Source: Penelope pileata (taxonomy: Eukaryota; Chordata; Aves; Galliformes; Cracidae). Taken from it: 64,000 nt of DNA. Position 1 is the stretch's first letter, and each line of letters opens with the position of its first letter. The DNA lies in the NCBI GenBank assembly GCA_013396635.1, contig WBMW01003180.1:155952-219951 (forward strand), read 5' to 3'. The translations under genes were made by a program, and so were the position numbers. Below the pieces are notes generated by a model. The model had not been told where the DNA came from, searched no databases, and saw only the letters and a list, made by a program, of their open reading frames with translations. Below are positions 12,101 to 26,500 of the stretch, piece by piece.

Positions 12101-15100
12101 AAGTCCTGGATCTGTAGGAGTTTTCCAGGAGCCACCACGAGAATATCCAACTTCAAAGTCTGTGCTGCTGGGTGTCTCTGCCAATGTGTCTGTCTATCAC
12201 TGCTAAGAAACAGTCTTGCAAATCTATAGGCATTTTATTTTATAGCTGCAAAGAACGGTACAAGTTGTATTTGTTTTCTGTTACTTTTTGTAAAAACTGT
12301 GGCTGGGTTGGGAAGCAGGGTAAATCATTGTCTTGCGTGTTCTGTGAGGCTTACATGAAAGAGAGGACCCTGTGTTTGAGAGAGCACGAAGTGGGGCAGC
12401 CAGGAGAGCCACAGACCAGTGTTCCCTATGTGCTGGTGTTTTGCAGAACAGCATTTGGNTGCTTTCCTGACACAGACTGGCTGTGTGGCTTCACTGCACC
12501 TCCAAAAGTCACTGAGCTGGTAGTGTGCAGCCTTGCCTGGAGGAGAAGGCCTACCTCCAGACATTCAGGATACAGAGGAAGATGGGTCAATAAATCTCTT
12601 CTTATTTTTTGAGCTTCATTTTGTAAAAATTGCCATTCAAACCACTCTGGATTTTAACAGCCCTTTCCATAGCTCTGGTGTCCTCTGCCTCAGGGAATAC
12701 TTCCAGGCAGCCCTACCCAAAAGCTCTGCCTGAGGCAGGGTGCCAACACCCTTGCTCTCCATGGCAGAGCCCTGACCCCAAGCTGGTCGGAGTGCCCAGG
12801 ACTGCATCGCTGCTCGGAAAGCACCATAGAGGTGAAGCTATGGGAAAGCATGTCAGATGGGGCTCCAGCATGCCCAAGAGTTAACCAGACCCTTGTGTAA
12901 GGAAGGGAGTGACAGCTAGACTTTGAACTCAGTGTAACCCTGACGCAAGAGCTGAATGCTTTACAGGATCCTCATTCTCAGATGTACCATGGGAACTGCA
13001 CATGGAGGACAAGGGTTGATAGAAGGAGGGAGCAAGATGGAGATAAACACATGTTCTTTAGTAAATATGAGAGGTCTGTGGAGAGAGGGGTGGCAGGCCT
13101 ATCTCATCAGGGATAGGCCAGAGAATAGTGCAGGGATGTGAAGGCAGTCCACCTAAGGTACTTACACAGAGGTTTGGTGGAGAAGTTTTCAACTAAGAAA
13201 TTCTTCTTTGGAAAATGCCGATTCAGCAAGATCACTAGTTTTCATTGAAAACTACCTGTTCTAATTAAAGTTTACTGAGAAAGCAGCCCTGAAGCACTGG
13301 ATGAAATATGGAGACAAAGAAAGGGAGAGAGCCTTTGCAACATGTTGGTATTCAAAGCATCCAGTTAGCAGAGGAAAGATGTTTGACTCAATCTAGAGCA
13401 GAAATTGGAGCATGAATTTTCCTCCTAGTGAGTGAGTAACAAGGAAAACAAGGAAAATAGCAATATGTCTGAAGGATATTCTATCTGGAATGTCTTTTAA
13501 ATCTCAGAGCTTCCCAGGATAGGATAATTTTGCAGCAAAGATACCCGGTCTCTTGTAAATTTCCTTTCACATCTCAGGGTGAGTGTCTCTTAGAGCAGAT
13601 ACTCAAAAGCCCATTCCCACATGTGAGTGTGCCAGCTTGGGCCAGGCCACATGAACCCCCTGAGGTGAGTGTCTTCGTACTCTGCAGATGTACAGACAGT
13701 GACAGCAAATTTGCTAATGCTATTTCACGACTCCACTTGGGAACTCCTGAATGGCTGCATCATGAGGGGCCAAGGAGAAAGAGCTTTAAGGCATAGGCTA
13801 CAGCTTAGCACGAGAGGCAGAGGAGCCGCTTCCACTGACTCTGAGACAAGAAAAAATTGCTCCAGCTTTACCTACCTGAGAAGGCTGCTTGGGACGGTTG
13901 TTTCTTGGTTCTACAAATGGCCTGCATGTTGAACTGCCCAGCCCTCTCAGTGAGCATCACGCACTGTGTTCAGATGTGGAGGAGATGAACAGAAATGATC
14001 CATCAGTGCATGCTGTGCCTCCCTGTCTGCCATGTGGCTGCTCCATCAGGAGGTACCAGCTCAGAGGGACAGGAGCAACGGCTGGGAACAAAGGCCATAC
14101 CCTTCAACATGCAATGTGTGGAAAATCCAGAAGCAATCCAGGAGTAATGTCTGAACCTTGGACTCCTTCAACAGCGTAAGATGTGAATAATGACAGGATG
14201 ACAGCTCATCCTCCTGTGTCTGTGCAGCTGTTATTCCTGCACTCACCTGAACCAAGTTTCAAGCAGCCACATGGTCAGATCATTGTGATCATCAAATAAT
14301 AAACAGAAAAGATAAAGGTACTGCAAAAGAGATTGAGATCTAAAATGTCAAAAACCTCCTGGACTTAAATTCTTTGTTCCCAACCTCCTGGCATTTTGTT
14401 CTTTGTCATGCGTGTTTTCTCAATCACCCCAAAGGTCCTGTATAATCTGACCAAGCTCTATCACTTCCATTGTCTTTGCTCGGGACTCTGCTCCATCTGC
14501 CTCACTCTGCCACCACCACCTACTTCCAAACATCCCAGTCATGGTCATCCTTTCCAAGCTCCACTTCACAGCACAACAGCATTTACCTGCCACTGCATGT
14601 CATTGTTTATCTTCTGAAAAACAACCTCTTCTGCAAGTCCTTCCCATCCGAGTTTCTTCTCCATTGCTGATTTTTAAACCCAGTTTGCCTCTGCCTGTGC
14701 TAAGTTAGACACTCTTCTGCGAACAAGGCCTCATTTTATTTGCTTTGTAAAACATCCATATACATGGATGGAGCTGTATAAATAATTAATACACACCTTA
14801 ATTTAAAGATTATGAAGAAGAACGTGGTGATTGCTGCAGAAAGATTAATGTGCACAGAAATAACTCAACCAGACTATAATTTTCTCTGGCGACCCATGAA
14901 AGAATTAACCCAAAGGAGGCCCCCTTAAGTACTTTTGCAGATAGCCCAATAAATTCCAGGTATGGCTTCACTTTGCATTCTTCATTTTCCTCTTTCTTCC
15001 AAGATATATCTGCCTATCTTATATGCAAGCATAAGTGTACCCTTGCCTGTCCTCTGTGGATAGTTTCTCCAAGTCATTTCATGCCATGGGTTCTGCTAAA

Positions 15101-18100
15101 TAGTGTAATTCTTTTCATGGTGCAGGCAGGGTAGCTGAAGAGCAGGAGGGGCAATTACCCACATAAATTCTTGCAGAGACTTCTAGTCATACAGTGCACA
15201 GCTCTCAAAACAAGGACTCAAAGCCCCATGGAAGATGGTTGCAGATGTGCTTGCTGGTCCTGGGCCTCTTACTTTCCAAACATGTTCTCAATCCCTGAGT
15301 TCAGTGCCCGCTGAGAGGTAGGACAGACAGAGCAGCACAGACAGAGGTCCATCAGAAAGCTGCACAAACCTCTCCAGGATAAGTTTGTCAGCCCAGTGCT
15401 TCGGCCAAGCTAATGAATCTTGCAGAGCGATGCATTATCAAGGAGTAGGCTGGTGCCAGCCAAGCTATACTGCTACCCAGATCCCAAACTTGGTACCTAC
15501 CATCTCATCTGGGTTCATCTTGGATCTGCCTCAACCTTAGGGGACTTGAGACACCTCAGCTGGGTGGGAGCTGAGTATCAACACACAGAGGCATTTTGCC
15601 ACCCAGCAAGAAAACCCGCTGGGACTCCCAGCATGGCAGCTCAGTGACCATCAGTGGCAGCAGAAGTCCAAGACTTTTTTTTCCTGGGATCGGGAGATTT
15701 TTTTTGTAAACCTTCTGTTTTTTCTCTCCTTTCCTCCAAGATGCTGTAAGAATGGATGAGTCTGGATGAACTGTCGAGATTGTAAAGAGGGAGAGGGGCA
15801 AAGAAAGGAAGCGCCTATTGTTGGGGCAGCTAGACTGAACATATGCAGCGAGCCCAAGAGAGGAGAAAGATCTTTTTTCATCCGTCTCTCTAGCAGTGCC
15901 TTATAGGGAGAAGGTAATTTTATAATGGCTGGAGCTTTCTGATGCCAAAGGGGAATGAAGGAAAGTTTCTTAAAAGCCAAGAGCAGGCTTGTACCAGACA
16001 TCATGGTAGCAGCAGCCGACTGCAGGACTGATTCTTTCCACCCATGGAAAAGCCTTCACAGGGAGCAGGGCAGAAGTGGTTTGGACTCTCAGGGCTGGCA
16101 AAGGAAGCGAAGCACATATAATCTGAGGTTTTATGACTAGGATGGGAACTGTGTCCTGTTAGGACCTGCAGGCTGGGTCCTTCAGAAGAGCATGCGCAGC
16201 TGGGCTCAGTGTCTCAGTCAGACACAGACAACTCTGATCACGATGACAAAATGACAGAATAAGTTGGCACAGAGCAGGACCACATCCAAAGGGCTTTCAG
16301 TCACCCCAAGAGGCCCCTGCACCCTGTTACCTCTGGCTCCTACACAAGCACATGTTGCTACCAGTTCTGCCTGTCCTGGTGGAACAGTGAAATGTGGAAT
16401 GAGATGCAATGGAGGATCACAGAGAACAATGCGAAGTGTGTGGGGCTGCTTCTAGCTTTGTTAAAATCCATTTATCTGTTTGTTTGTTTTTTCCAGATGA
16501 GACCTTCTGCATAACCTGCACCACGTGCAGGCCCACGGCATCCACACACCTTCCTGGTTAACTTCCTCTAGATCAGGGGGACATGCACCTGCCTGCCTGC
16601 TGGGGACGTTGTCACCACAAATTTGTCTCTGCCCTGAACTTCAACAGGAAAGAGAGGAAGCCTGGGAACGAAGCAGTGTGTCTCCTGCAACCGCCCATCT
16701 AACAGGGTCGTTGGTAGCTTACCCTCTCCTCTCAGCCCCTCTGAACCTCCCGTTGCTCAAATGCCACAACTTGCTTTTCTTCTCGCTGGATTTTAATCCT
16801 TCCAGTTCTTTCTGAAACTTTCCCCTGATCTCACAAAAACACCTCCAGTATTTTTAAAGCAATAAATCATCAAAGAAAGCTGATTCAGTTCCTTGCAGAA
16901 GATGTTCAACTTTCAGTGGGAGCTGGGGTTTTTCAGCGCTTTGCCAAATCAGACCTTAAAAACAGGCTCAATGGTAGCCCCTGAAGCTCAGCTTTCTCCT
17001 TTGGTTCACATCAAGTGATGATTACCATTCGTTCTCCTCTTCTATAAATTTGCAAATCTTTATCAAAGACACTGATTTTCATTCTGGTGTAACCTACCAC
17101 ATTCCATTTATCAACCTATTAAAAAAAGAAGGGTACAGTAATTTCTTATATGGATTAGGTGTCTCAGATAATTCCCAGATACCTCTTTTCATCTTTTGCA
17201 GATTTCTGTGCTCACCTGCAAGTTCTGCCTTGATCCCTTTTCTCTGCTTGGCTCCCGCACATGAAAAGGGAGAGTCGATTGCCCAAACACACATTCTTCA
17301 CCAACAGTTTACATTAATGTCTCTCTGCTTATCCTGTAATTGCAGTGTATGTACTCTAGCTCTTTGCATTCATGTTTGTAGAAGTGGATCTATCTCATGT
17401 GTACCTGTTTTATCTATCATAGCACCAAGAAAACAGAGACACTTTGAAGTACACATTTGGAAAGTGTGTCGCCAAACTGTTCATAAATATGCTGTTTTCA
17501 TCCAAAAGTGAAAAGGCTGCCTTAGTCTTCAGAAATGTTGGGAGCACAGGGCATTCTATGGATACAATTGCCATACATTTCAAGATCCAGATGATGGATC
17601 AAACTGTGAAAATTATTCTTATGTGTAACTTTTGGCCTTTCATTTACAGTTGATGCAGTTGTTTGGGGTACAAAAGAATCACCAGCAGTAACAGGTTTTG
17701 ATCACACAATCAAGCTGTCATAATCATACAATAGCTCTACCATTTTGCAGTTTCCATTAACATGTCAGTCTCTGTCTCCAGTCTAAAAATATTGTCTAAA
17801 CAGTAGTGCATTGAGTAACTACATTGAATAAATAGATAACAGCATTAAGTAACTGCTGAGGGTGAAAAAAATGGCTTTTATATAAAATGAGGGGATCAGC
17901 GCTCCCTTATATGCCTGGCTATATCATGCACTGCAGGGTGTCTGTGAAACAGTTCGGGATGGAAAGGTTCAATCCTGCAATGTGCTACATGCCCTGGCCA
18001 CTCTCCCTAAGCACAGTCTTAATTTCAACCAAACTAAGCTTGGGGAATGTAAAGGAGGGAGGAATCCACTCTCTGAAACAGCCTGTGCACAGGCTCCCAC

Positions 18101-21100
18101 TGGAGTCGGTGGTTGGGGATCAGATCAAAAGGGATTTAAGCTGTAGCTGAAAAACAGATGGGGAGTTGGTGAGGTGGAAGGAGAGGGTGAGCAATTACTG
18201 CAGACAGCTGGCAGGGCAGCAAGGCAGCTCTGACCATCAGCGGTGGAAGGGAGCAAGCAGAGAGCCAAGGGATGGCAGGCACCAGGGTCTGCACCAATCT
18301 GTGGGGAATAGGCACAAGAGGCTTGGGTTTTAGAGCAGAATATGAGGTTGCTAAAGCTGATGGTGGTCTGATAACACACACCTCATCATGCTGGTAGCAG
18401 GAACCTCAAAAATCAGTGATGCTCACTGGTAATGTGGAGATCCCGCTTGGGCAAGCAGGGAGGAATCCAGCAGCATCCACAGCAGCCGGGCTTCTGCAGG
18501 GCTCTGGAAAAGTGCCCGGTGAGGAACGGGAGCTGCAAGAGCATGAAGTGTCCAGAGCGCAAATGAGTGATCAGCAGAGCATGCTTTAAAGAGAGGGAAT
18601 TGGATTTGCAGAAAGGCAACTTGCCTTGTAGAAAACAAGATGCCAGCCAGAGCATCCTCCTGTCACCTGAGTACTGGGGCTTGCACAAGTGCCACCATTA
18701 GAGCTGATGTGTGAAGCACTGTGGGCAAAATCATGTGCAAGAACCTCCCTGTCCACGAGGAGCTGCCTGGGGCATCAGCAGCTAGCCTTCTTGGGATGAG
18801 CTTTACGTCCCAACACCTGAAGTTGTTTTTGTACAAGTGGAGTTTCAGCATTCACTTTCATGAAGACAGTTTGGGACCTTGTTGTAACAGAGGAAATCTT
18901 AAAAATGTCAAGTCAAAAGCTTCAGAATCTGTTCAAAAACTGACAATGTTTACTTGCATTTGATGGTATCATGGGGCTTGTGATGGTTTGGGCCATTTGG
19001 GATGGGCAGTGCAGCAGTGGGCAGGAGCTGAACAACCGCCTCTTGCAGTGCCCCTGGGGATGGTACTCAGTCACCTGCACAGTGCACATCTGCAAAGCAG
19101 CTTCTGTCTTTGGCCATATCCTGGGCAACACAGCAAGCTCTGCTTTTGAGTCAGTGGAAAGATGGTTTCCACTATTCAAATATATTAACTTCAGCTAGCA
19201 TGTCCTTTACTTGTATTTCTTCTGTTTTTCTCCTTATCTTTTTAATCAGGACTGTACATTCTATACAGTTAGGCTGTATTCAGTGTCAATGGCCCTACAG
19301 AGCAGAGAGTGCTTTCTGAAGACTGCTGTATCCCCTCTGAAGGAGAACTTGTGATGTGGTTGCCTGCAGTAGCAGACCACACTCAGTGACCGTAGCAGTC
19401 CCCTCTGGCCCTGTCCACACCTTCCTCCCATGGTACAGCTTCATGCTGGGGTGTTTTATTTTTAAACAGAATGTCTGTGCAATGTTTAAAAGCTGCTGAA
19501 AAACCTATGAAACCACAGGTGGTGATCTGATCCGTGAAGTGGACTTCAGAAAATGCTTGCATCCCATCGTCTGATCCACTAAACCAACTCAGCTAATTCC
19601 AGTCATGCAGCAGGAGTGGCAGAGCACTGTGACACTGCCAGAGCGTGAAGAGGTGTCCTTTTGTCTAGTAAAAGGATGTGCCACAGCTAGGGAGAATAAG
19701 GAGAGAGGTACCTATTGCAGTTATGGTATAGTAAATGTTGACTCAAAAACTTCAGCAAAACCAAGCCAAACTCTTCAAGCTTCTGGCTTCATACGGCTGC
19801 TTTTGATAAAGCTCTGTAGAACTGCAGGTTCCAAACACAGCTATTTCCATTCTAACTAAGATTTTTACTGGCTGAAACTCACCATATAAATCTAGATGTT
19901 TGGTTACATGTTATTTTAGCATTCTGCAGTAAAAATAATTTTTTGGAAATAAATTAAACAAAACCAACCCCACGAGTCTAAATTACTAATGGTTTGTGCC
20001 AGTACAATTGCTAAAAACAGTACAATTAATCCAATTTTCAGCAGTTGTATGCCATGAAGCAAAGCATATATTCTAAGTTGTAAAATCCTTTTCAGTGGTA
20101 TAAAAATTAAACTTAAGCAAATTTTCTTTTGTGCCACCTTGAAGTAGAAATATTTATTTTACATTAAAACAGCTAAACTCAACATTGGAGGTTTTTTGAT
20201 CCATAGCTTAATTTTTTTTCTAAATACTAATGTCTGTTACTTTTCATATGCAGCATGTGGAACTTGTTAATTAAAAGCTACTTCCTTGTGTTAGGTCTTG
20301 ATCATGTTCCAGAGTCTCATACTTAATGTGCTATTAAAATCACTCTTTGACAGCCCAAACTTGGGAGGCACTGAATACCATCAACTCCCCATGAACTTTC
20401 CAGGTCACTTTGCACTTTGGAGGTTTTCTGTGGGTTAAGAGTCAGGCTGGACTGCTGTGATTGATCCAGCTGACCAAACATCTATCCCCTGGCTCTGCAC
20501 ACTCCCCAGAGCCTCAAGTCTGGTGCTGTACCCTCACCAAAATTAAATTTTGAGTAGTTAAGAGCAGGCCTAGAATACATACGTTAGCCATGCTTACCTG
20601 ATGGCTCATTGCTTTTGCTCATGAGCTTCTAAAGGAAGAAGTGCAGATGCTGAACTCAGAGCTCAGAGTTTTCTCAAACGAAAGTATTATCAACAGTGAA
20701 GGAAAACTTTGGAGGAAACAGGATGCAGAGAAAAGCAGTTCCCTTACCCATCTCCATCAGTAGCTTGAGGAGATTTATTCCCTTTCCTGACATCACCTTG
20801 ATTCCTCTGCCCACACACAGATCCCCAGTGACTGACCCTCCTCTGCAGAGACAGAGACTCTCTTGTCAGAACATCTTGTCATTGACAATTAAAATATAAG
20901 TCCTAACTGCACAAACTGATGGAGGAAACCCAGCATTACCGGGCTCCCAAGATTGTTCTATGCTACCACTGACTTTTCAGTGCTCTCCTCAAATCTTTTC
21001 CTTCCAAACAGCCCAAGATTCTGCCAGAGACAGAGGCCACCACAAGCATTAGACAGCCAGGTCAGTGTATGGCATTCCCAGACCTTGTCAGAGCAGCTTT

Positions 21101-21849
21101 AGTGCGCTGAACATCCAGCTGAGTCCTTGCATAAAATTCACCACAGAAATCATCCCATCAATTCCTCCATGGAGAGCAATATCTTCCTAGGGAGAGCACA
21201 GTCAGTGTTTTAAGGTTTCTATACTTGATTTAAAGCCTTCAAGTGATGCAGTCTACTACATTACTTTCATGAGCCTTTCTAAAGATTAACTGCCCACATC
21301 ATTAAAATGCTCATAGGTGTTGTTCTAGAAACTTTCATCCTCCTGTTTCTTTATTTCCGAGGGCTCAACTCCACAATCGTATTGTGTTTTTTGGGTATTT
21401 TTCTACACTGCTTCCTTGTCATTTAAAAAAGGAAAATGAAGCAGTTCTTGATCTCATGCTGGTTACACTTCTATTTATCCCAACAGATTCTCATTTTTAG
21501 TCTTCACTGCTGACTCTCAGTCATTCTCCATTCTCCTCCTTCCTCCCCTGCCCAGCTTTGTCTTATCATTCCAATTTTCACCTTCCTTGTTTCTGCTGAG
21601 AACTCAGTGGTTGGGGTGCTCTCACCCTCAGCTTCCATACTGAGCTTACAAACATTATCACTGACATGGTGAGCTCTCGATGTGCAGACATCTGAAATGG
21701 GTTCTCCAGCCCTACCTCGTACAGCTGCTCCTCCTGCATGGTCCAGTTGTCTCTTTGGCTTGAGAAGTGCGGCTGACACTCTGCAACCTGGGCATAGGGC
21801 CCTCAGGAGTAAGGAGAATTGGATTCATTTTCTGTTCCTCTACTACTTA
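6119..21849. other. Repeat-poor intergenic stretch (15.7 kb)
   Basis: I found no gene, RNA gene or recognisable interspersed repeat. Minor items are T/G-rich low-complexity tracts near 8060-8115, three direct copies of TTCTAATC (about 8634-8657) and a 24-bp perfect palindrome (8472-8495). One unresolved base lies at 12459. Open frames of up to 146 codons here show no domain, splice context or family resemblance. Confidence 0.6.
8472..8495. repeat. 24-bp perfect palindrome
   Basis: The half-site ATTAAAACCAAT is followed directly by its exact reverse complement with no spacer. The flanking T (8471) and G (8496) do not pair. The arms contain an ATTA homeodomain-type core and a CCAAT pentamer on each strand. 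Confidence 0.9.
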
Positions 21850-22470
21850 ATAAAAAACAGCAAGTTGAATGTGAGTCAGCATTGTGCCCTGGCAGCCAAA
21901 AGGGCCAATCATACCCTGAGTTGCACCAGCACTGCCAACTGCACGAGAGGAGAGATTGTCCCCTCTGCTCTGCGCTGTGTGTTCTCACCTCAAGCACCAT
22001 GGGCACTTCTGGGTGCCACAATGTAAGGACATAAAGCTAGTAAAGAGCATCCAAAGGAGGGCTACAATGATAGTAAAGGATCTGGAGGGCAAGATGTATG
22101 AGGAGTGGCTGACATCCCTTGATTTGTTCAGCCCAGAGCAGTGGAGACTGAGGGGAGGCCTCATGGCGGCCTACAGCTTCCTCACGAGGGGAGCGGAGGG
22201 GCAGCGCTGAGCTCTGCTCTCTGGTGACAGCGACAGGGCCCGAGGGAACGGCATGGAACTGTGTCAGGGGAGGGCCAGGTGGGGGTTAGGAAAAGGTTCT
22301 TCACCAGAGGGCAGTGGGCACGGCCCCAAGCTGCCAGAGTTCAAGGAGCATTTGGACAGTGCTCTCAGACATCGGGTTTGGATTTTGGGTGGTCCTGTGT
22401 GGAGCCAGGACTTGGACTCAATGATACTCATGGGTCTCTTCCAACTCAGGATATTCTATGATTCTATGAT
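21850..22470 (+). mobile_element. CR1 LINE, 5'-truncated, with internal deletion
   Basis: The element enters inside ORF2 near the CALAAKRANHTL coding stretch. It runs through the usual CR1 phrases: CATCCAAAGGAGGGC, GAGGAGTGGCTGA, CTGAGGGGAGGCCTCATG and TTCTTCACCAGAGGGCAGTG. It ends in CTTCCAACTCAGGATATTC plus ATTCTATGATTCTATGAT. The segment that usually sits between the AGAGGG phrase and CAAGCTGCCAGAGTTC (the conserved 'tggaacaggctcccc' part) is shortened to a few bases. Several frameshifts and stops show it is inactive. Confidence 0.95.
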
Positions 22471-22915
22471 AAAATAAGAAACAGTGAAGCAGAAATTCAG
22501 GCCTGGGTCTCAAATCTCTCCCTACATGGGTAAACAGCTTCCCCTCTAAAAAAAAATCTTCTGTGATTAACGCTAATTTGCAGGTAATCTCTATGCATAC
22601 TGAGGATTGAAGTAAAGATTCTGTGCAATTTGAGGAGAGGGATGTCAACAAGTGTCTAAAACACACCACTTTGCCTTCCCATCTTGTCCCTGCCTCCCCC
22701 AGCTTCTGAGCTGCTCAGCTGGGCTTATCTGGGGACTCACGAAGCTGGAGGACCAGGACTGAGGTGCAGATGATGGGAAGGTGACTCTGCATGCACTGGT
22801 CATCGGCAGCCATCGCTAGGACCTGGAGGGACAATGGCCACTGACTTCCATGCAGCACAGTGTAGGAATTCAGCAGAAATGAACTTTTTTGAGGCAAATC
22901 TGATCTGCGGGTGAG

Positions 22916-23010
22916 TGCTAAAGGTCAGAATGCTGGCAGGGAAAATCTATAGAGAAGCATAAAGGAGCTTTTCTGCGGAAGTGCTCTTGGATAAATATAC
23001 TTAGTTCTGA
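22916..23010. repeat. Local duplicated segment, copy 1
   Basis: This resembles the segment at 23415-23512, in the same orientation about 500 bp away. The best-matching core is CATAAAGGAGCTTTTCTGCG, then AAGTGCTCTTGGATAAA. In copy 2 this reads CATAAAGAAGCTTTTCTGTG, then AAGTGTTCTTGGATAAA. Similarity continues leftwards through GCTAAAGGTC and CTGGCA. I do not recognise a repeat family. Confidence 0.6.
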
Positions 23011-23414
23011 GGAAATGCCAGAGTAGGCAGCGAGGGGATTGATAGCCATCCAGCTCACTGGGCAGGAGGCAGCAGCACCCACACAGGGCACCTTGCTGCA
23101 TACCTCCCCAGATAAAAGCAACAAGCAGGGCTCAAAAATGCTGCCTGAAACCCTGGGACCATCAGGGACATGCTAATGGTGAGCTCTAAGCACAGGCTCG
23201 GTTCCTGCCAGACAGTGAGCACGTGCCATCAGATAACAACGCTGTTTGCTTGCTACTGAACTGTGCTGGCCTCAAACCCCACTCCTAGTTCCCAGTAGAC
23301 CTTGGTGTCACCCAAAACCTTGTTTCTATAAAAATAAAATAGTTATCAAGATGTATTACATAGGGCAGGTAAAAGATTAATGCTATTGTTTTTACCAAAC
23401 AAATAGCCATGCAT

Positions 23415-23512
23415 TGCTAAAGGTCTGTAAACTGGCAAAGAAAAAGTACAGCTACTCATAAAGAAGCTTTTCTGTGAAAGTGTTCTTGGATAAACAAACA
23501 GGAGTTCTTGTA
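23415..23512. repeat. Local duplicated segment, copy 2
   Basis: This is the partner of 22916-23010. The core of about 40 bp differs at only a few positions, mostly transitions, and the outer parts are more diverged. It may be an old tandem-type duplication or two insertions of one short unknown repeat. Confidence 0.6.
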
Positions 23513-26500
23513 AACACTGTGTACTCTCCAGATGTAAATATTCAGAAGGTGTGTTCAAAACGCCTGAGATGGTTCCAGCTCAGCATTTTATTAATAGGAG
23601 ATGATGAATTTTTGGTCAGCTATTAAGTACAGCTTAATGCGAAAAAGTGTTTGTTTGCCTAACAAGACTTACTGCTTACACCAGACTGCCTCCAAGGTTT
23701 TGATAAGAGTAAAAGATACTTCGGATGTTAGCAAACACCTTGTGCAATATAGGGAGATTAGATAGGGAACAGGTTGCCGAATACAGGCTAGAACAGAGAC
23801 TGTGGGGGGTTTACAGAGTTCAAACTGAGGTAAAACAGGTTTGGTTCGGGGATACTTTTCTGTATCGTGACAAAATTGAAGGCTAGCAGCTAATTTTCTC
23901 TTTTTTTTCCCTTTCGACTACAGTCGTTACTCAAGCCTGAGCTGTTTGAACCCAGTGTCTGTATTTTCTGTGCTAGAATGAAGGATGGATCGTTTGTTCT
24001 CAGGACAGTAACACCACTGGGCTTGGTGGGGATGGGATATGATGTCCCAGCTGAGCAGGCCTGGGACACAGGTTCAGGAGCTCTACTCTGCTCCACGAGT
24101 GCAGGGGAGCAGCCACCACCCAAAGGCTGGCATCCTCACCACGGCCCAGCAGGGAGTTTCAGGAGGAGATGCTGCACTGTGTGCAGCCAGGCAGACCCAG
24201 CTTATTAAACTTGGCAGTATTTTTCCTAGCTTGTCCTCAGAGTGCTTATTACTGTTGCTCCAAGAACACTGCCATCCTCCTTCCATGCAAGTTGGACAGA
24301 AAGCACCTGCTGGGGTCAAGCAGTTCACCTCCCTCCTGCTTTGGAAGTACTCCTACTGTACTCTTTCTGGCTATTATTTTTTACCCGAGAATAACTAAAT
24401 CTCCAAGCAGCAAGGCTTGATTGAAGCCCACTGCTTCATCAGGCTAGGAGAGCTCACTGCTGGGTTTGACCATCCTGTATGCTCTCAGCACAAAAATGGG
24501 AGCTTGGGTGGAACTGAGATGGAGATTGTGCAAAAATAACAGGATGTGGTTGGACTCCAGCTGTGAACAAAGCCCTGTGAAGGCCCTGTGCCTTCCCACA
24601 GCACATCCCCATCCCATGCCACAGTGCTACCACCAACAAGACATAGGAGGATGCAGAAGTTTGTCCTCCTCCCCATGGCGATACAGTGCCGTGAAATGTC
24701 TGAGGTTCAGAAACAAGACAGGATGACACCTCCCAACTCCACCACTGTGGCTGTGCCAGAGATTGCTGCTGTTTGGCATCCCCACAACATACACAGCAGC
24801 AGGTCCCTGATCCCCCATCAGAGTTGTGAAAGGAGACCCGTAATCCGCTCCATGTAGCACATGTGTGGTCAGAGGTGCATTGAGCACAGCTGAGCTGTGG
24901 TCATCCCTGCTGCGTACTGCAGCAAACCTGGGTGGCCCTGGGACACATGCGGCTTCTGCAAAGAACACATATCCATCAGGAAAGGCCTAAGAGCAATTCC
25001 TAAGAGCACCCTAAGAGCATGACAGTTGTGTGACCTTCCACTCCTAGGACAAGCTGCCTTCTTCCATCTCCCTATAGATAGGAATCCCTGGGGATATCAG
25101 CCCAGTCTCTCCTCCCCTCCTCCTCCCCAGAAAGCTGGCAGAGAGTGCAGCCTCCAGCCTTTTATCCTAAGCAGGGGTGTATTCCAAAAATGGTCTCATC
25201 TCCCTTGGGACCTGTCCTGGAGGTACCTGCCTGCAGCAGACTGAATTGCCCCTCAGCCTGAAGCACATAGCCTAAAGCAGACAGCATGAGCCACCTCCCT
25301 CCTATTTTTTCCGCTGGATCGTATATTGGTAAACACCAGACATCCCTCATTATACTACTTTAAATCATAGCATGCAAGATTTTTTAGTTTATTGACTGCT
25401 GCCACAAATCCTTTATATACTGTGGCATTAGAGGCAGTTTTTGGCTCATTCTTCACTTCTTTATGTTTAGAGCAGAGAAACAAAGGAAGGGGAGGGTGGA
25501 GTAATCTTTACACTGTCTATTTAAAGGCAGAGATGGCTGCATGCAAACCAAAGCACAGAGCAATGGGAATTACATGGCTGGAGAAAACAGCTGGACGGAT
25601 GTCTTCTATGATGATCTTTTTCCTAATGGGTAGAGAAGAAGAGGTGCAGAATTTGCACATCATGCAAAGTACAAAAATTGTCTAGAATGTACTAATGAGA
25701 ATTAAATTCTGGTAGTTGTTCTCAGATGTCATCTGAGAAACTGAAGTGGTGAGTCCCAGAAATAGGTTGCCAGCTGTCTCTGGTCATATTCTTCATACAA
25801 GAATGCTAACAGCTCCCCCTCCTATTCGCCCAGGGACAAGCCCTGCTGTCGTGTAAATCCATGCAGGCCTCCAGCTTCTCCAGAACTGCACAGCTGTAAA
25901 AGGAATCTCACAGTTTTATTAAAGGCTGAGAAAAAACACTTGGCACTGCTGCCTGCTGTCAGCTACCACCTTTCTGGGAAGTGCTGGCAGCCCAGCCCAG
26001 CTTGCAGCATCTTGCCCCTGCAGCAGGCTCTGTACAGGCACACTCTTGGGTGCCCAAGGGGTTGGGTGTAAGCCCCCCATTACTTGCAGCTGTGTTATCC
26101 CCTGTGCTTGCTTTCTCCCTGGGTGGTGCATACTCTCCCTGCTGCTCTGCTCAGCTTTGCTGTTGTGTGGGGAATCCCATCTCAGGCTGGTGGAGCACAG
26201 ACCTCACAGCCACCTTCCTTGCATCACCCAGCAAAACAGCCAGGGCTGTCCTGAGGTGCATCATGCATCTCACACATCTGCGTGTGAGAAGGGTACCCCC
26301 AAAAGCTCCCTCCTTCTATATGGTGATGACATTGGCTCAATACTCACTGAGACGAGCCACGTATTTAATTTTGGAAGAGAATATGCTGAACTGATTGTCT
26401 CATGAACAGCATTTGATCTTACAGGCTTACAGATGTTGCCACAATAATTGTACCTCTGGTCTGAAAACTGCCTAACTGGAATACTCCCTGCTATCTCAGT

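Noticed and set aside
12172..12612. 146-codon plus-strand frame with several Cys residues
   Set aside because: The Cys spacing fits no zinc finger, the frame contains an N, and there are no neighbouring exons.
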